Positions 8,053 to 14,636 of a DNA stretch of 64,000 nt are shown here, piece after piece. Every line of letters starts with the position of its first letter. The stretch's first letter is position 1. The notes below the pieces were generated by a model. It saw nothing but the letters and a program-made list of their open reading frames with translations. It had not been told where the DNA came from and ran no database searches. The translations under genes and the position numbers were made by a program. Source of the DNA: UBA668 sp039796575 (GTDB lineage Bacteria > Actinomycetota > Acidimicrobiia > Acidimicrobiales > Ilumatobacteraceae). Location: assembly GCA_039796575.1 (NCBI GenBank), contig JBDKJP010000046.1, positions 104,252 through 168,251 of the forward strand, read 5' to 3'.

Positions 8053-8469
8053 TCAGGTGGTGTGCACGACGTAGACGTTGCACGGTGCGTGCTTCGCCAC
8101 GTCGAGCGGGATGCTGCCGAGCACACGCGCCGCGCTCTGCACGCGCTTGTTGCCCACCACGATGATCGACGCGCCGAGGCGCTCGGCCTCCTGGCACAGC
8201 GCGTCGGCGGGCTCGGCCACCACGGCGGCGTGCGTGGCCTCGATGCCACCCGGCAACGAGCCCTTCAACGACCGCAGGAAGTCCTCCGCCAGCGACAGCG
8301 GATCGATGACCACACGCTCGGCACCGGCCTGCACCGACTGCCCCTTCGCCCGCTTCAGCGCGGTCACGAGGTGCAGCGGCCGGCCGAGCTGCTGCGCCAG
8401 CAGCGCAGCCTCCTTCGCTGCGACGCGCGCCGTGTCGCTCTCGTCCACGCCCACGATGATCTCGTCCAT
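8053..8469 (-). CDS. Universal stress protein (UspA family)
   Basis: A 138-residue single-domain Usp with the typical opening MDEIIVGVDESDTARVAAKEAALLAQQLG and closing LDVAKHAPCNVYVVHT. The ATP-binding signature G-x2-G-x9-G-S/T is only partly kept: VVGNKRVQSAARVLGSIP has Arg where the second Gly should be. Nucleotide binding is therefore uncertain. The ATG has GAGGGAG upstream, and TACAGT about 30 nt further up could be its -10 box. It lies just after the convergent lipoprotein gene. Confidence 0.85.
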   Translation of the reverse strand: MDEIIVGVDESDTARVAAKEAALLAQQLGRPLHLVTALKRAKGQSVQAGAERVVIDPLSLAEDFLRSLKGSLPGGIEATHAAVVAEPADALCQEAERLGASIIVVGNKRVQSAARVLGSIPLDVAKHAPCNVYVVHTT

Positions 8470-8499
8470 GCTCGCTCCCTCGATGGCTCGTCGGGCAGG

Positions 8500-8505
8500 A
8501 CTGTA
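8500..8505 (-). promoter_or_regulatory. Possible -10 box of the universal stress gene
   Basis: Minus-strand TACAGT, 30 nt before the ATG at 8469, leaving space for a leader with the GAGGGAG ribosome site. Confidence 0.35.
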
Positions 8506-8527
8506 CAACGCGGCAAGTGAGCGCTCG

Positions 8528-9181
8528 TCACACCACCAGCAGGGTGATGGTGGCGAAGTGGCACGACGCCGCGGCGACGGTGAACGTGTGCCACACCTCG
8601 TGGTAGCCGAACGTGCGCGGCCACGGGTCGGGCCGTTCGAGCACCAGCACCGGGATGCCCACGGTGTACAGCAACCCACCGGCGAACAGCAACGACAGCT
8701 CGGTGGTGGAGAGCCCGTCGAACAGCGCCGGCATGGCCACCACGACGATCCAACCGAGGATGGGGTACAGCGCGATCTCCAACCAGCGCAGCCGGTCGAA
8801 CGCGACCTGCTTCAGCACCACGCCCAGCGCGGCGCCGAGCCACACGACGCACAGGATGGGGATGCCCCACGCCGGCGGCAGCCCGAGCAGGCAGATCGGG
8901 GTGTAGCTGCCGGCGATGAGCACGAAGATCATCGAGTGGTCGAGGCGCTGCATCAGCGCCTGGGTGCGTTCGCGCTTGGCGAGACGGTGGTAGCCGGCGG
9001 ACGTGCCGAAGCCGAGCAGCAGGCTGGCCATGTAGATCGTGGCGCCCACCTTCGCCTCGGCGGAGCGACCGAGGACGATGAGCAGGATGCCGCCCGGAAT
9101 GGCGAGCGCGAACGCCGCGACGTGCATCCACCCCCGCCAGGAGGGGCGCTCGTGGGCGGGGGTGACCGACGACGAGGGCAT
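8528..9181 (-). CDS. Hemolysin III / PAQR-family membrane protein
   Basis: A 217-residue, seven-helix integral membrane protein. It has the three conserved PAQR metal-site regions: FGTSAGYHR after helix 2, LDHSMIFVLIAGSYTP in helix 3, and GYHEVWHTFTVAAASCH near the C-terminus. The conserved Ser, Asp and His residues form a zinc site in PAQR hydrolases. Bacterial members are linked to membrane-energy homeostasis; the hemolysin name is historical. A TAGGGT box 6 nt before the ATG implies a leaderless message. Confidence 0.88.
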   Translation of the reverse strand: MPSSSVTPAHERPSWRGWMHVAAFALAIPGGILLIVLGRSAEAKVGATIYMASLLLGFGTSAGYHRLAKRERTQALMQRLDHSMIFVLIAGSYTPICLLGLPPAWGIPILCVVWLGAALGVVLKQVAFDRLRWLEIALYPILGWIVVVAMPALFDGLSTTELSLLFAGGLLYTVGIPVLVLERPDPWPRTFGYHEVWHTFTVAAASCHFATITLLVV

Positions 9182-9187
9182 CCGGGC

Positions 9188-9193
9188 ACCCTA
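9188..9193 (-). promoter_or_regulatory. -10 box of a leaderless promoter (hemolysin III gene)
   Basis: Minus-strand TAGGGT ends 6 nt before ATG 9181. Confidence 0.5.
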
Positions 9194-9247
9194 CGACCAC
9201 TAGGGCCGAAGGTCACTTCGCGGCGTGACCCTGGACGGTGAGAGACG

Positions 9248-9296
9248 TTGAGACAAATTTGATCTGATCGTCTCAATACCTCGGCGGGGGCCGAGG
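9248..9296 (+). promoter_or_regulatory. Inverted repeat and leader hairpin before the diiron oxygenase operon
   Basis: TTGAGAC (9248-9254) and GTCTCAA (9270-9276) form a perfect 7-bp inverted repeat with 15 nt between, and a further GAGAC copy lies just upstream. This resembles a dimeric repressor site. A second stem, CCTCGGC and GCCGAGG (9279-9285, 9290-9296), lies between it and the GGAGGGG ribosome site. Confidence 0.5.
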
Positions 9297-9312
9297 ACGG
9301 AGGGGATCCGCA

Positions 9313-10422
9313 ATGACGATCATGGACCATTCACCCGCCGACGCAGGTCGTTACGACAACCTGCCCGACGTCTCGCCCATCGGCGCACCGCTCGACTGGA
9401 AGTGGCTGCGCGGCGCGAAGAGCGAGTGGGGTGTGAAGCCCACGCCCGGCCCGCGCGGCCTGACGATGATGGACATCGCCGTCGGCTCCTACGGCGACGT
9501 GCCCGAGAACCCGCCGCGCCGCTCGATGGCGCCCCGCGGCGCCGACGTCGACCCCGATACGCCGGACATGGGCTACATCCTCAACAAGAAGAGCGACGTG
9601 TGGGCCGAGAACGTGGTCGAGCTCTACGAAGAGGCCGTCGCCCGCCAGTGGAGCGCCACCCGCGACATCCCGTGGAGCGAGCTGCCCGAGCTGCCCGCCG
9701 ACATCGAGCACGCGATGTGCCAGGTGTGCACCACGCTCACCGAGGTGGAGATGATCGCCAGCGACCTCCCCGCGAAGTGGATGTGGCGCATGAACCACGA
9801 CTTCATCGAAGCGAAGATGTTCCTCTGCACCCAGATCATGGACGAGGCCCGCCACGCCGAGGTGTTCCGCAAGCGGGCGCTCGCCAACGGCGGTGGCCTG
9901 CTGATGTCGCGGGGCTCGAGCGAGGGCCTGCTGCGCACCATCATCGAGGCGAAGACCTACACCCAGGCCACGGCGCTCATGCACCTGCTCGGGGAGGGCT
10001 TCATCCTCGACATCTTCCGCATGGGCGAGCTCATCGCTCCGTCGGCCGTCGAGAAGCGCATGTTCCGCATGGCAATGCAGGACGAGGCCCGCCACGTCGC
10101 CTACGGCACGATGCACATCCGCTACGCCGTCGAGCAGGACCCCGACGTCGTCGAGGAGATCCACGAGGCGCTCGACCACGGCGAGGCCGTGCTCACCGCG
10201 TTCGGCACCAACCAGGACTTCGGCTCCGCACTGGCGGTGCTTCTCGGTGGCGGCGTCGACCACGTCGAGGACAAGGGCTTCCCGCTGCAGATGGAACTGC
10301 AGAAGAAGCAGTTCACCTCCTACCTGGCGCGTTGCGAGCGCGCCGGCATCAGCCGCCTGCACCGCACCACGCTCCCCCTGGAGCTGATGGGCATCGACCC
10401 CGAGACCGTGCTCGCGAACTGA
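9313..10422 (+). CDS. Ferritin-like diiron oxygenase
   Basis: A 369-residue helical protein of the ferritin/ribonucleotide reductase-like superfamily. Candidate metal ligands are E144 or E146 (TLTEVEMIAS), E178 and H181 (MDEARHAEVF), E228 (LLGEGFILDIF) and E258 and H261 (QDEARHVAYG). This gives the paired E...ExxH arrangement of diiron oxygenases such as AurF and the monooxygenase R2-like proteins. The substrate is unknown. A strong ribosome site (GGAGGGG) precedes the ATG. It heads a four-gene operon containing an SCP2-like protein and a ferredoxin, which could supply the electrons. Confidence 0.8.
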   Translation: MTIMDHSPADAGRYDNLPDVSPIGAPLDWKWLRGAKSEWGVKPTPGPRGLTMMDIAVGSYGDVPENPPRRSMAPRGADVDPDTPDMGYILNKKSDVWAENVVELYEEAVARQWSATRDIPWSELPELPADIEHAMCQVCTTLTEVEMIASDLPAKWMWRMNHDFIEAKMFLCTQIMDEARHAEVFRKRALANGGGLLMSRGSSEGLLRTIIEAKTYTQATALMHLLGEGFILDIFRMGELIAPSAVEKRMFRMAMQDEARHVAYGTMHIRYAVEQDPDVVEEIHEALDHGEAVLTAFGTNQDFGSALAVLLGGGVDHVEDKGFPLQMELQKKQFTSYLARCERAGISRLHRTTLPLELMGIDPETVLAN

Positions 10423-10430
10423 GGAACGAC

Positions 10431-10862
10431 ATGCACATCGACACCGACACCTTCTTCGCCGGCCTGGCCGACGAGATGAATGCCCACCCGGAGCAGTTCC
10501 GGGTGCTCGGCGACTGCGACATGGTCGCCGCGCTGGTGATGCGTCGCGACAGCGGCGACTTCGCCGTGCGCATCACGTTCGAGGAGCTCCGCTGCGTCGA
10601 GGCCGTCGAGATCCCGGCGGCAGAGGCCCGCCAGGCCGACTTCTACCTCGACGGCCCGTACGAGATGTGGCAGACCATGTTCGACGACATCCTCGAGCAC
10701 GGCACGGCGAGCGGCCGCCTCACCATCAACAGCCTGGCGTTGCTCGGCACCGACATCCGCCTGCGTGGCGACGACCCGATGGGCGTCGACAAGTTCTCGC
10801 GGTTCAACCAGACCCTGCAGGAATACCTCGACGGCGCGGCGCGCATCGCCGCGGCGGCGTGA
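10431..10862 (+). CDS. SCP2 sterol-carrier-like protein
   Basis: A 143-residue protein starting MHIDTDTFFAGLADEMNAHPEQF. Its middle section has the SCP2-type pattern: a strand-rich part, then DFYLDGPYEMWQTMFDD, a short basic turn (TASGRLTINSLALLGTDIRL), and FSRFNQTLQEYLDG at the end. SCP2 domains bind lipids or acyl-CoA, so it may present a hydrophobic substrate to the oxygenase encoded 8 nt upstream; that is inference. GAGGAA lies just before the ATG. Confidence 0.65.
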   Translation: MHIDTDTFFAGLADEMNAHPEQFRVLGDCDMVAALVMRRDSGDFAVRITFEELRCVEAVEIPAAEARQADFYLDGPYEMWQTMFDDILEHGTASGRLTINSLALLGTDIRLRGDDPMGVDKFSRFNQTLQEYLDGAARIAAAA

Positions 10863-10878
10863 ATCGGAGGACCACATC

Positions 10879-11091
10879 ATGAACGCACCGAGCTGCCCGA
10901 ACTGCGGCGAGCCCATCGACAAGGTGGTCGACGTGCCGTACGGCTGGTGGGAGTGGAACGGCACCAAGTACGTGCTGAAGACCGCCGCCTCTCGTGTCGA
11001 CGTTGCACCGTGGGTGCACATCGGTTGCATGGGGGAGCTGCGCAAGTTCCACCCGCAGAACCCGGTCACGTCGGAGGCCACGACCGCATGA
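10879..11091 (+). CDS. Small zinc-ribbon-like protein
   Basis: A 70-residue protein, MNAPSCPNCGEPIDKVVDVPYGWWEWNG, with a C6-x2-C9 knuckle and a lone Cys50 in HIGCMGELRKF; His48 could complete a metal site. Aromatic residues are frequent (YGWWEW). No known family. CGGAGG lies 8 nt before the ATG. It sits between the SCP2-like and ferredoxin genes and is probably a dedicated part of this oxygenase system. Confidence 0.65.
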   Translation: MNAPSCPNCGEPIDKVVDVPYGWWEWNGTKYVLKTAASRVDVAPWVHIGCMGELRKFHPQNPVTSEATTA

Positions 11092-11101
11092 GGTGTGCAC
11101 G

Positions 11102-11521
11102 ATGAGCCTGTTGGTGCGGCAGGACCGCTGCATCGGGTGTGGCGCGTGCGACTACTCGTGCCACTCCCAGGCATTGACGAAGACCGACGAGTTCCTCGGC
11201 CTGTTCGAGATCGACCCGTTCACGTGCGACGACTGTGGCGTGTGCGTCACGAAGTGCCCGGAGAACGCGATCGTCGTCGACGAGCGCTTCCCGGTGTGCC
11301 ACGGCCACGGTTGCCCGCTGCAGTCACAGCGGTTGGCCGACACGACGTGCGCCATCTGGCAACAGACGTGCACGTCGTGCGGCACCACGATGTGGCGCGA
11401 GCCCGACGGTCACGAGTGGTCGTGCCCGAAGTGCGATGCGGGCCGCAAGGTGAGCTGCCCGAAGACGAGGTTGCTGCAGATCGCCCCGACTCAGGGCGCC
11501 GCGAGGTCCATCGTCCAGTAG
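11102..11521 (+). CDS. 2x[4Fe-4S] ferredoxin with C-terminal zinc ribbon
   Basis: The 139-residue protein carries two cluster motifs: C10-x2-C13-x2-C16-x3-C20 and C42-x2-C45-x2-C48-x3-C52-P. A CHGHGC segment (66-71) follows, then a zinc-ribbon-like C90-x2-C93...C108-x2-C111 and another Cys119. The first cluster lacks the usual Pro after its last Cys. As the last gene of the diiron oxygenase operon it is the likely electron donor. Its 3' end overlaps the convergent CAP-domain gene by 31 nt. Confidence 0.8.
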   Translation: MSLLVRQDRCIGCGACDYSCHSQALTKTDEFLGLFEIDPFTCDDCGVCVTKCPENAIVVDERFPVCHGHGCPLQSQRLADTTCAIWQQTCTSCGTTMWREPDGHEWSCPKCDAGRKVSCPKTRLLQIAPTQGAARSIVQ

Positions 11522-12018
11522 AGGACGCCGTTGCTGCCCTTCGCGGCAGCGACCCCGATGTGCACCATGTTGGCGTTGAGGATGTTGGCCTTGTGGCCGG
11601 GGCTGTTCATCCATGCGCTCATCACCTGGGTGCAGTCGGCCTGGCCGGCCGCCACGTTCTCGGCCCACGTGCGCCAGCCGTAGCCCTCGGCCTTGATGCG
11701 CGCACCGGCGTCGGCACCGTTGGCGCTCTTGTGCGTCATGGTGAGGATGCTCGCCTGGTAGTTCGAGTGCTTCTGTGCCGCGGTCTGCACCCGCGACTCG
11801 ATGGCGACGGCCTTGATGCCACGCGCCGCACGTTCCTTGTTGACCAAGGTGGTGCACGCGTTGGCGACCTTCATCACGTCGTTGGTGGCCGTCACCGGTG
11901 ATGGTGCCGGCGCCGGCGCCGGGGCCGGTGATGCGCAGGCGCGCACGAACCCCGCCGCTCCGAAGAGCCCCAACACCACCGTCACGCCGTACGCCCCGAA
12001 GGACCGAGGGAATCGCAT
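11491..12018 (-). CDS. Secreted CAP-domain protein
   Basis: The 175-residue product has an N-terminal export signal (MRFPRSFGAYGVTVVLGLFG), a Pro/Ala-rich spacer (PAPAPAPAPSP) and a bacterial CAP (SCP-like) domain: LVNKERAARGIKAV, KHSNYQA, THKSANGADAG, AENVAAGQ, AWMNSPGHKANIL and HIGVA. Function of bacterial CAP proteins is poorly known. VRAC before the spacer is a poor lipobox, so lipidation is uncertain. I prefer ATG 12018; a TTG seven codons upstream is possible. Confidence 0.82.
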   Translation of the reverse strand: MRFPRSFGAYGVTVVLGLFGAAGFVRACASPAPAPAPAPSPVTATNDVMKVANACTTLVNKERAARGIKAVAIESRVQTAAQKHSNYQASILTMTHKSANGADAGARIKAEGYGWRTWAENVAAGQADCTQVMSAWMNSPGHKANILNANMVHIGVAAAKGSNGVLYWTMDLAAP

Positions 12019-12060
12019 TCTGTTGTCCGTTTCGTCCAAGCCCGCTCGGTTGATATCGGT

Positions 12061-12087
12061 CGATCAAGACCCGTCCCTTCTTGATCG
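12061..12087. terminator. Hairpin between amidase and CAP genes
   Basis: CGATCAAG (12061-12068) pairs with CTTGATCG (12080-12087) across an 11-nt loop, 4 nt past the amidase stop. There is no clear T-run. A second GATC-rich inverted element (TTGAT...ATCAA, near 12050-12066) partly overlaps it, so a regulatory site is also possible. Confidence 0.4.
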
Positions 12088-12090
12088 CAA

Positions 12091-13518
12091 TCAGATTGTA
12101 ACACCACCGCGCGTGACGTGCGGCACTCGGACGCCCCCTCCCAGCTCACGGCATGCGTCGGCGACCAGTCCAGCCACTCGGATGGCCCGTCGATCGTGAA
12201 GAAACGGTGTCACCACCTGCATGCCCACCGGCAGGCCGTCATCGGTGACGCCCACCGGCGTGGCCGTGCTCGGCAGATAGGCGGCGCCGACGAGGGCCGG
12301 CCATCCCTCGAGATCCAGGTACGGACGCTGAACCCCGTTCACCTGCACGACACGGTCGCCCCAGTAGCCGGCCTGCAGATGCGGGAACGCGGGGAGCAGC
12401 GTGATCGGGCACAGCACGACGTCGAACCGTTCGAACAGCTCGGCCCACGCGGCGCGCAGCACGGCGCGCCGGCGGTGCGCGAGCAGCCAGTCGCGGTGCG
12501 AGCGCGTGTGATCGACCTCGTCGCTGACCGACACGGCAGAGCCGATGAGTCGCGCCCCGTCGCGCCAGGCAGTGGCGACGTCGATGGCCGGTCGCGCCGA
12601 GCGGTCGACCCGCGCACCGGCTGCCTCCACCGCGTCGACCGCGTCGTGCAGCACCCGCGCCATCACGGCGTCGATCTCGAGCTCGGGCTCGTCGATCCAG
12701 GCGGCCACGTGCAGGCCGCGCAGCGAGTCGACCGACGACTCGGGCAGGTCCAGCCGCCACGCGACCGCACGCTCGGGCGTCGGCCCGGCCAGCACGTCGA
12801 GCAGCAGGCGGAGGTCGTCGGCGCTCCGGGCGATAGGGCCGAACGTGTTCACGTCGCTCTCGACCATGGCCCTCGGGTCGGTGGCGCCGACCGCGTCGAG
12901 GTAGCCGAGCGTGGGGATGATGCCGAAGCTCGGCTTGTGCCCGAACACGCCACAGAACGCCGACGGGACGCGCACCGAACCACCGATGTCGGTGCCGAGC
13001 TCGAAGCTCGTCATGCCGCACGCGACCGCGGCTGCCGCACCGCCCGAGGAGCCGCCGGGCGTGCGGTCGAGCGCCCACGGGTTGTTGGTCGTGCCGAACA
13101 TCTCGTTGAAGCTCTGCCAGTCGCCCGACCACTCGGGCAGGTTGGTCTTCCCGAACACGATCGCACCGGCGCCCTTCAGCGCCGCCACTGCGGGGGCATC
13201 GGCGGCGGGCACGTGGTCGCGCAGCGCCACCGCCCCACCGGTGGACCGCACCCCTTCGGTGGCGATCGCGTCCTTGACGGTGATGGGCAGCCCGTGCAGC
13301 GGCCCCCACGACTCCCCGCGCGCCGTGGCCTCGTCGGCCTCCTGGGCGCGGCGGCGAGCGCGGTGTGCGTCGAGGGTGCACACCGCGTGCACGTGCCGAT
13401 CGACGTCCTCGATGCGGTCGAGGAACAGGTCGAGCAGCTCCTCGCTGCCGAGACGGCCGGCCGCGATGGCGGCCGCCTGATCGGTGGCGCTCCACATCGT
13501 CGGATCGGTGATGCTCAT
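12091..13518 (-). CDS. Amidase-signature hydrolase
   Basis: A 475-residue amidase-signature enzyme that hydrolyses amide bonds. The Ser-cisSer-Lys triad is visible: Lys82 in ITVKDAI, Ser157 in TPGGSSGG and Ser181 in GTDIGGSVRVP. HKPSFGIIP and GPIARS are also typical. Substrate unknown; it is not obviously GatA, as no gatB or gatC is nearby. I chose ATG 13518 because AAGGAGG lies 6 nt upstream. The in-frame ATG two codons earlier directly abuts that site but overlaps the preceding gene as ATGA. It is co-transcribed after the enolase-superfamily gene. Confidence 0.85.
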   Translation of the reverse strand: MSITDPTMWSATDQAAAIAAGRLGSEELLDLFLDRIEDVDRHVHAVCTLDAHRARRRAQEADEATARGESWGPLHGLPITVKDAIATEGVRSTGGAVALRDHVPAADAPAVAALKGAGAIVFGKTNLPEWSGDWQSFNEMFGTTNNPWALDRTPGGSSGGAAAAVACGMTSFELGTDIGGSVRVPSAFCGVFGHKPSFGIIPTLGYLDAVGATDPRAMVESDVNTFGPIARSADDLRLLLDVLAGPTPERAVAWRLDLPESSVDSLRGLHVAAWIDEPELEIDAVMARVLHDAVDAVEAAGARVDRSARPAIDVATAWRDGARLIGSAVSVSDEVDHTRSHRDWLLAHRRRAVLRAAWAELFERFDVVLCPITLLPAFPHLQAGYWGDRVVQVNGVQRPYLDLEGWPALVGAAYLPSTATPVGVTDDGLPVGMQVVTPFLHDRRAIRVAGLVADACRELGGGVRVPHVTRGGVTI

Positions 13519-13520
13519 CG

Positions 13521-14612
13521 TCATCCTCCTTCGTCGTGGACAGGTGCGCCGAGCGCGTCGACGCGGACCTCGATGCCGAGGCCGGCACCGTGCGGCGGGC
13601 GCAGCAGGCCGTCGTCGGTGTCGGGCAGTCCGGTGCCGTTCGACACGGTCACCCAGTGGTGGAAGTCGACCGTGTGCGCGCGACGTGCCGCCGGTGTGCT
13701 GATCGACAGGTGCGCCATGGCCGCGGTGTCGATGTCGGCGCCGCCCGTGTCCTCCACGGTGACCATCATCCCGAGTGCCACAGCTGCGTCACGGATGGCG
13801 CGCGCGGCCGTGACACCGCCCACGCGGGCGATCTTGATGGTGATTCCATCGATGCCGGCCGTGGCCGCGTCGACGGTGTCGGCGAGCGTGGCGATGGACT
13901 CGTCGAGCACCATCGGTCGCGCGGCGTGCGGCCGCAGCAGCAGGTTCTCGCGCAGCGACGCGCACGGCTGCTCGAGCACATAGGGAAGGTCGTCGGTGGC
14001 GGCCAGGAATCGGCGCGCCGCCCCGGTCTGCCACCCGCCGTTCGCGTCGCAGTACAGCTCGGCATCGGGCACCGCGGCAATCACAGCGCGCAGGCCGGCT
14101 TCGTCGGCGTCCGGGTCACCACCGACCTTCACCTGCAGCCGCCGGTACCCGCGTGCCCGGTACTCACGGGCCTTCTCCGCCATGACCGCGGCGTCGCCAC
14201 GCCCGATGGACCGGTAGAGCGTGGTGCCCTCACCGTCGGCACCGCCGAGCAGGTCGTGCAGCGGCAGCCCGGCGGCGCGGCCGAGCGCATCCCATGCCGC
14301 CATGTCGAACGCCGACTTCGCGTACGGGTGGCCCTTCAACGTGGCGTCGAGCGTGCGCGCCACCGATGCCACCGGGGTGCCGATCAACGCGCCGGCCAAC
14401 AACGGTGCGGCAACGAACGCGCCGTCGGCGAACGCCGGGTCGTACATCGTGCCGAGCGGGCTCATCTCGCCCCACCCCTCCACCCCGGTGTCGGTGAAGA
14501 GGCGCACGACGAGGCTGTCGAAGCCGAGGTCGACCCGACCGCCCGACAGCACGTAGGGGCCGTCGGCGAACGGTTGCAGTTGTCGGAAGCAGGAGACCCG
14601 GGCGACGTGCAC
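13521..14612 (-). CDS. Enolase-superfamily enzyme (mandelate racemase/muconate lactonizing type)
   Basis: A 363-residue protein of the MR/MLE group, which abstracts a proton alpha to a carboxylate. The N-terminal cap (VRLFTDTGVEGWGE) is followed by the barrel with metal ligands in YCDANGGW, VLEQPC and VLDESIATL, and a catalytic Lys in GITIKIARVGG. The first Lys of the usual KxK is Gln (LQVKVGG), which argues for an altered mechanism or a dehydratase/racemase variant. The GTG start follows a TACTCT box by 6 nt. It overlaps or abuts the amidase gene, suggesting a two-enzyme pathway for an N-acyl amino acid-like compound (inference). Confidence 0.8.
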   Translation of the reverse strand: MHVARVSCFRQLQPFADGPYVLSGGRVDLGFDSLVVRLFTDTGVEGWGEMSPLGTMYDPAFADGAFVAAPLLAGALIGTPVASVARTLDATLKGHPYAKSAFDMAAWDALGRAAGLPLHDLLGGADGEGTTLYRSIGRGDAAVMAEKAREYRARGYRRLQVKVGGDPDADEAGLRAVIAAVPDAELYCDANGGWQTGAARRFLAATDDLPYVLEQPCASLRENLLLRPHAARPMVLDESIATLADTVDAATAGIDGITIKIARVGGVTAARAIRDAAVALGMMVTVEDTGGADIDTAAMAHLSISTPAARRAHTVDFHHWVTVSNGTGLPDTDDGLLRPPHGAGLGIEVRVDALGAPVHDEGG

Positions 14613-14618
14613 GGGCCC

Positions 14619-14628
14619 AGAGTAGGCT
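14619..14628. promoter_or_regulatory. Two divergent -10 boxes that overlap
   Basis: Minus-strand TACTCT (14624-14619) ends 6 nt before GTG 14612. Plus-strand TAGGCT (14623-14628) ends 8 nt before GTG 14637. The boxes share two bases in a 24-bp gap, so both messages would be leaderless and polymerase could occupy only one at a time. Confidence 0.6.
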
Positions 14629-14636
14629 GACGCCCC

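Noticed and set aside
13518..13524. Amidase start at ATG 13524
   Set aside because: The AAGGAGG ribosome site ends directly against that ATG; ATG 13518 has the proper 6-nt spacing.
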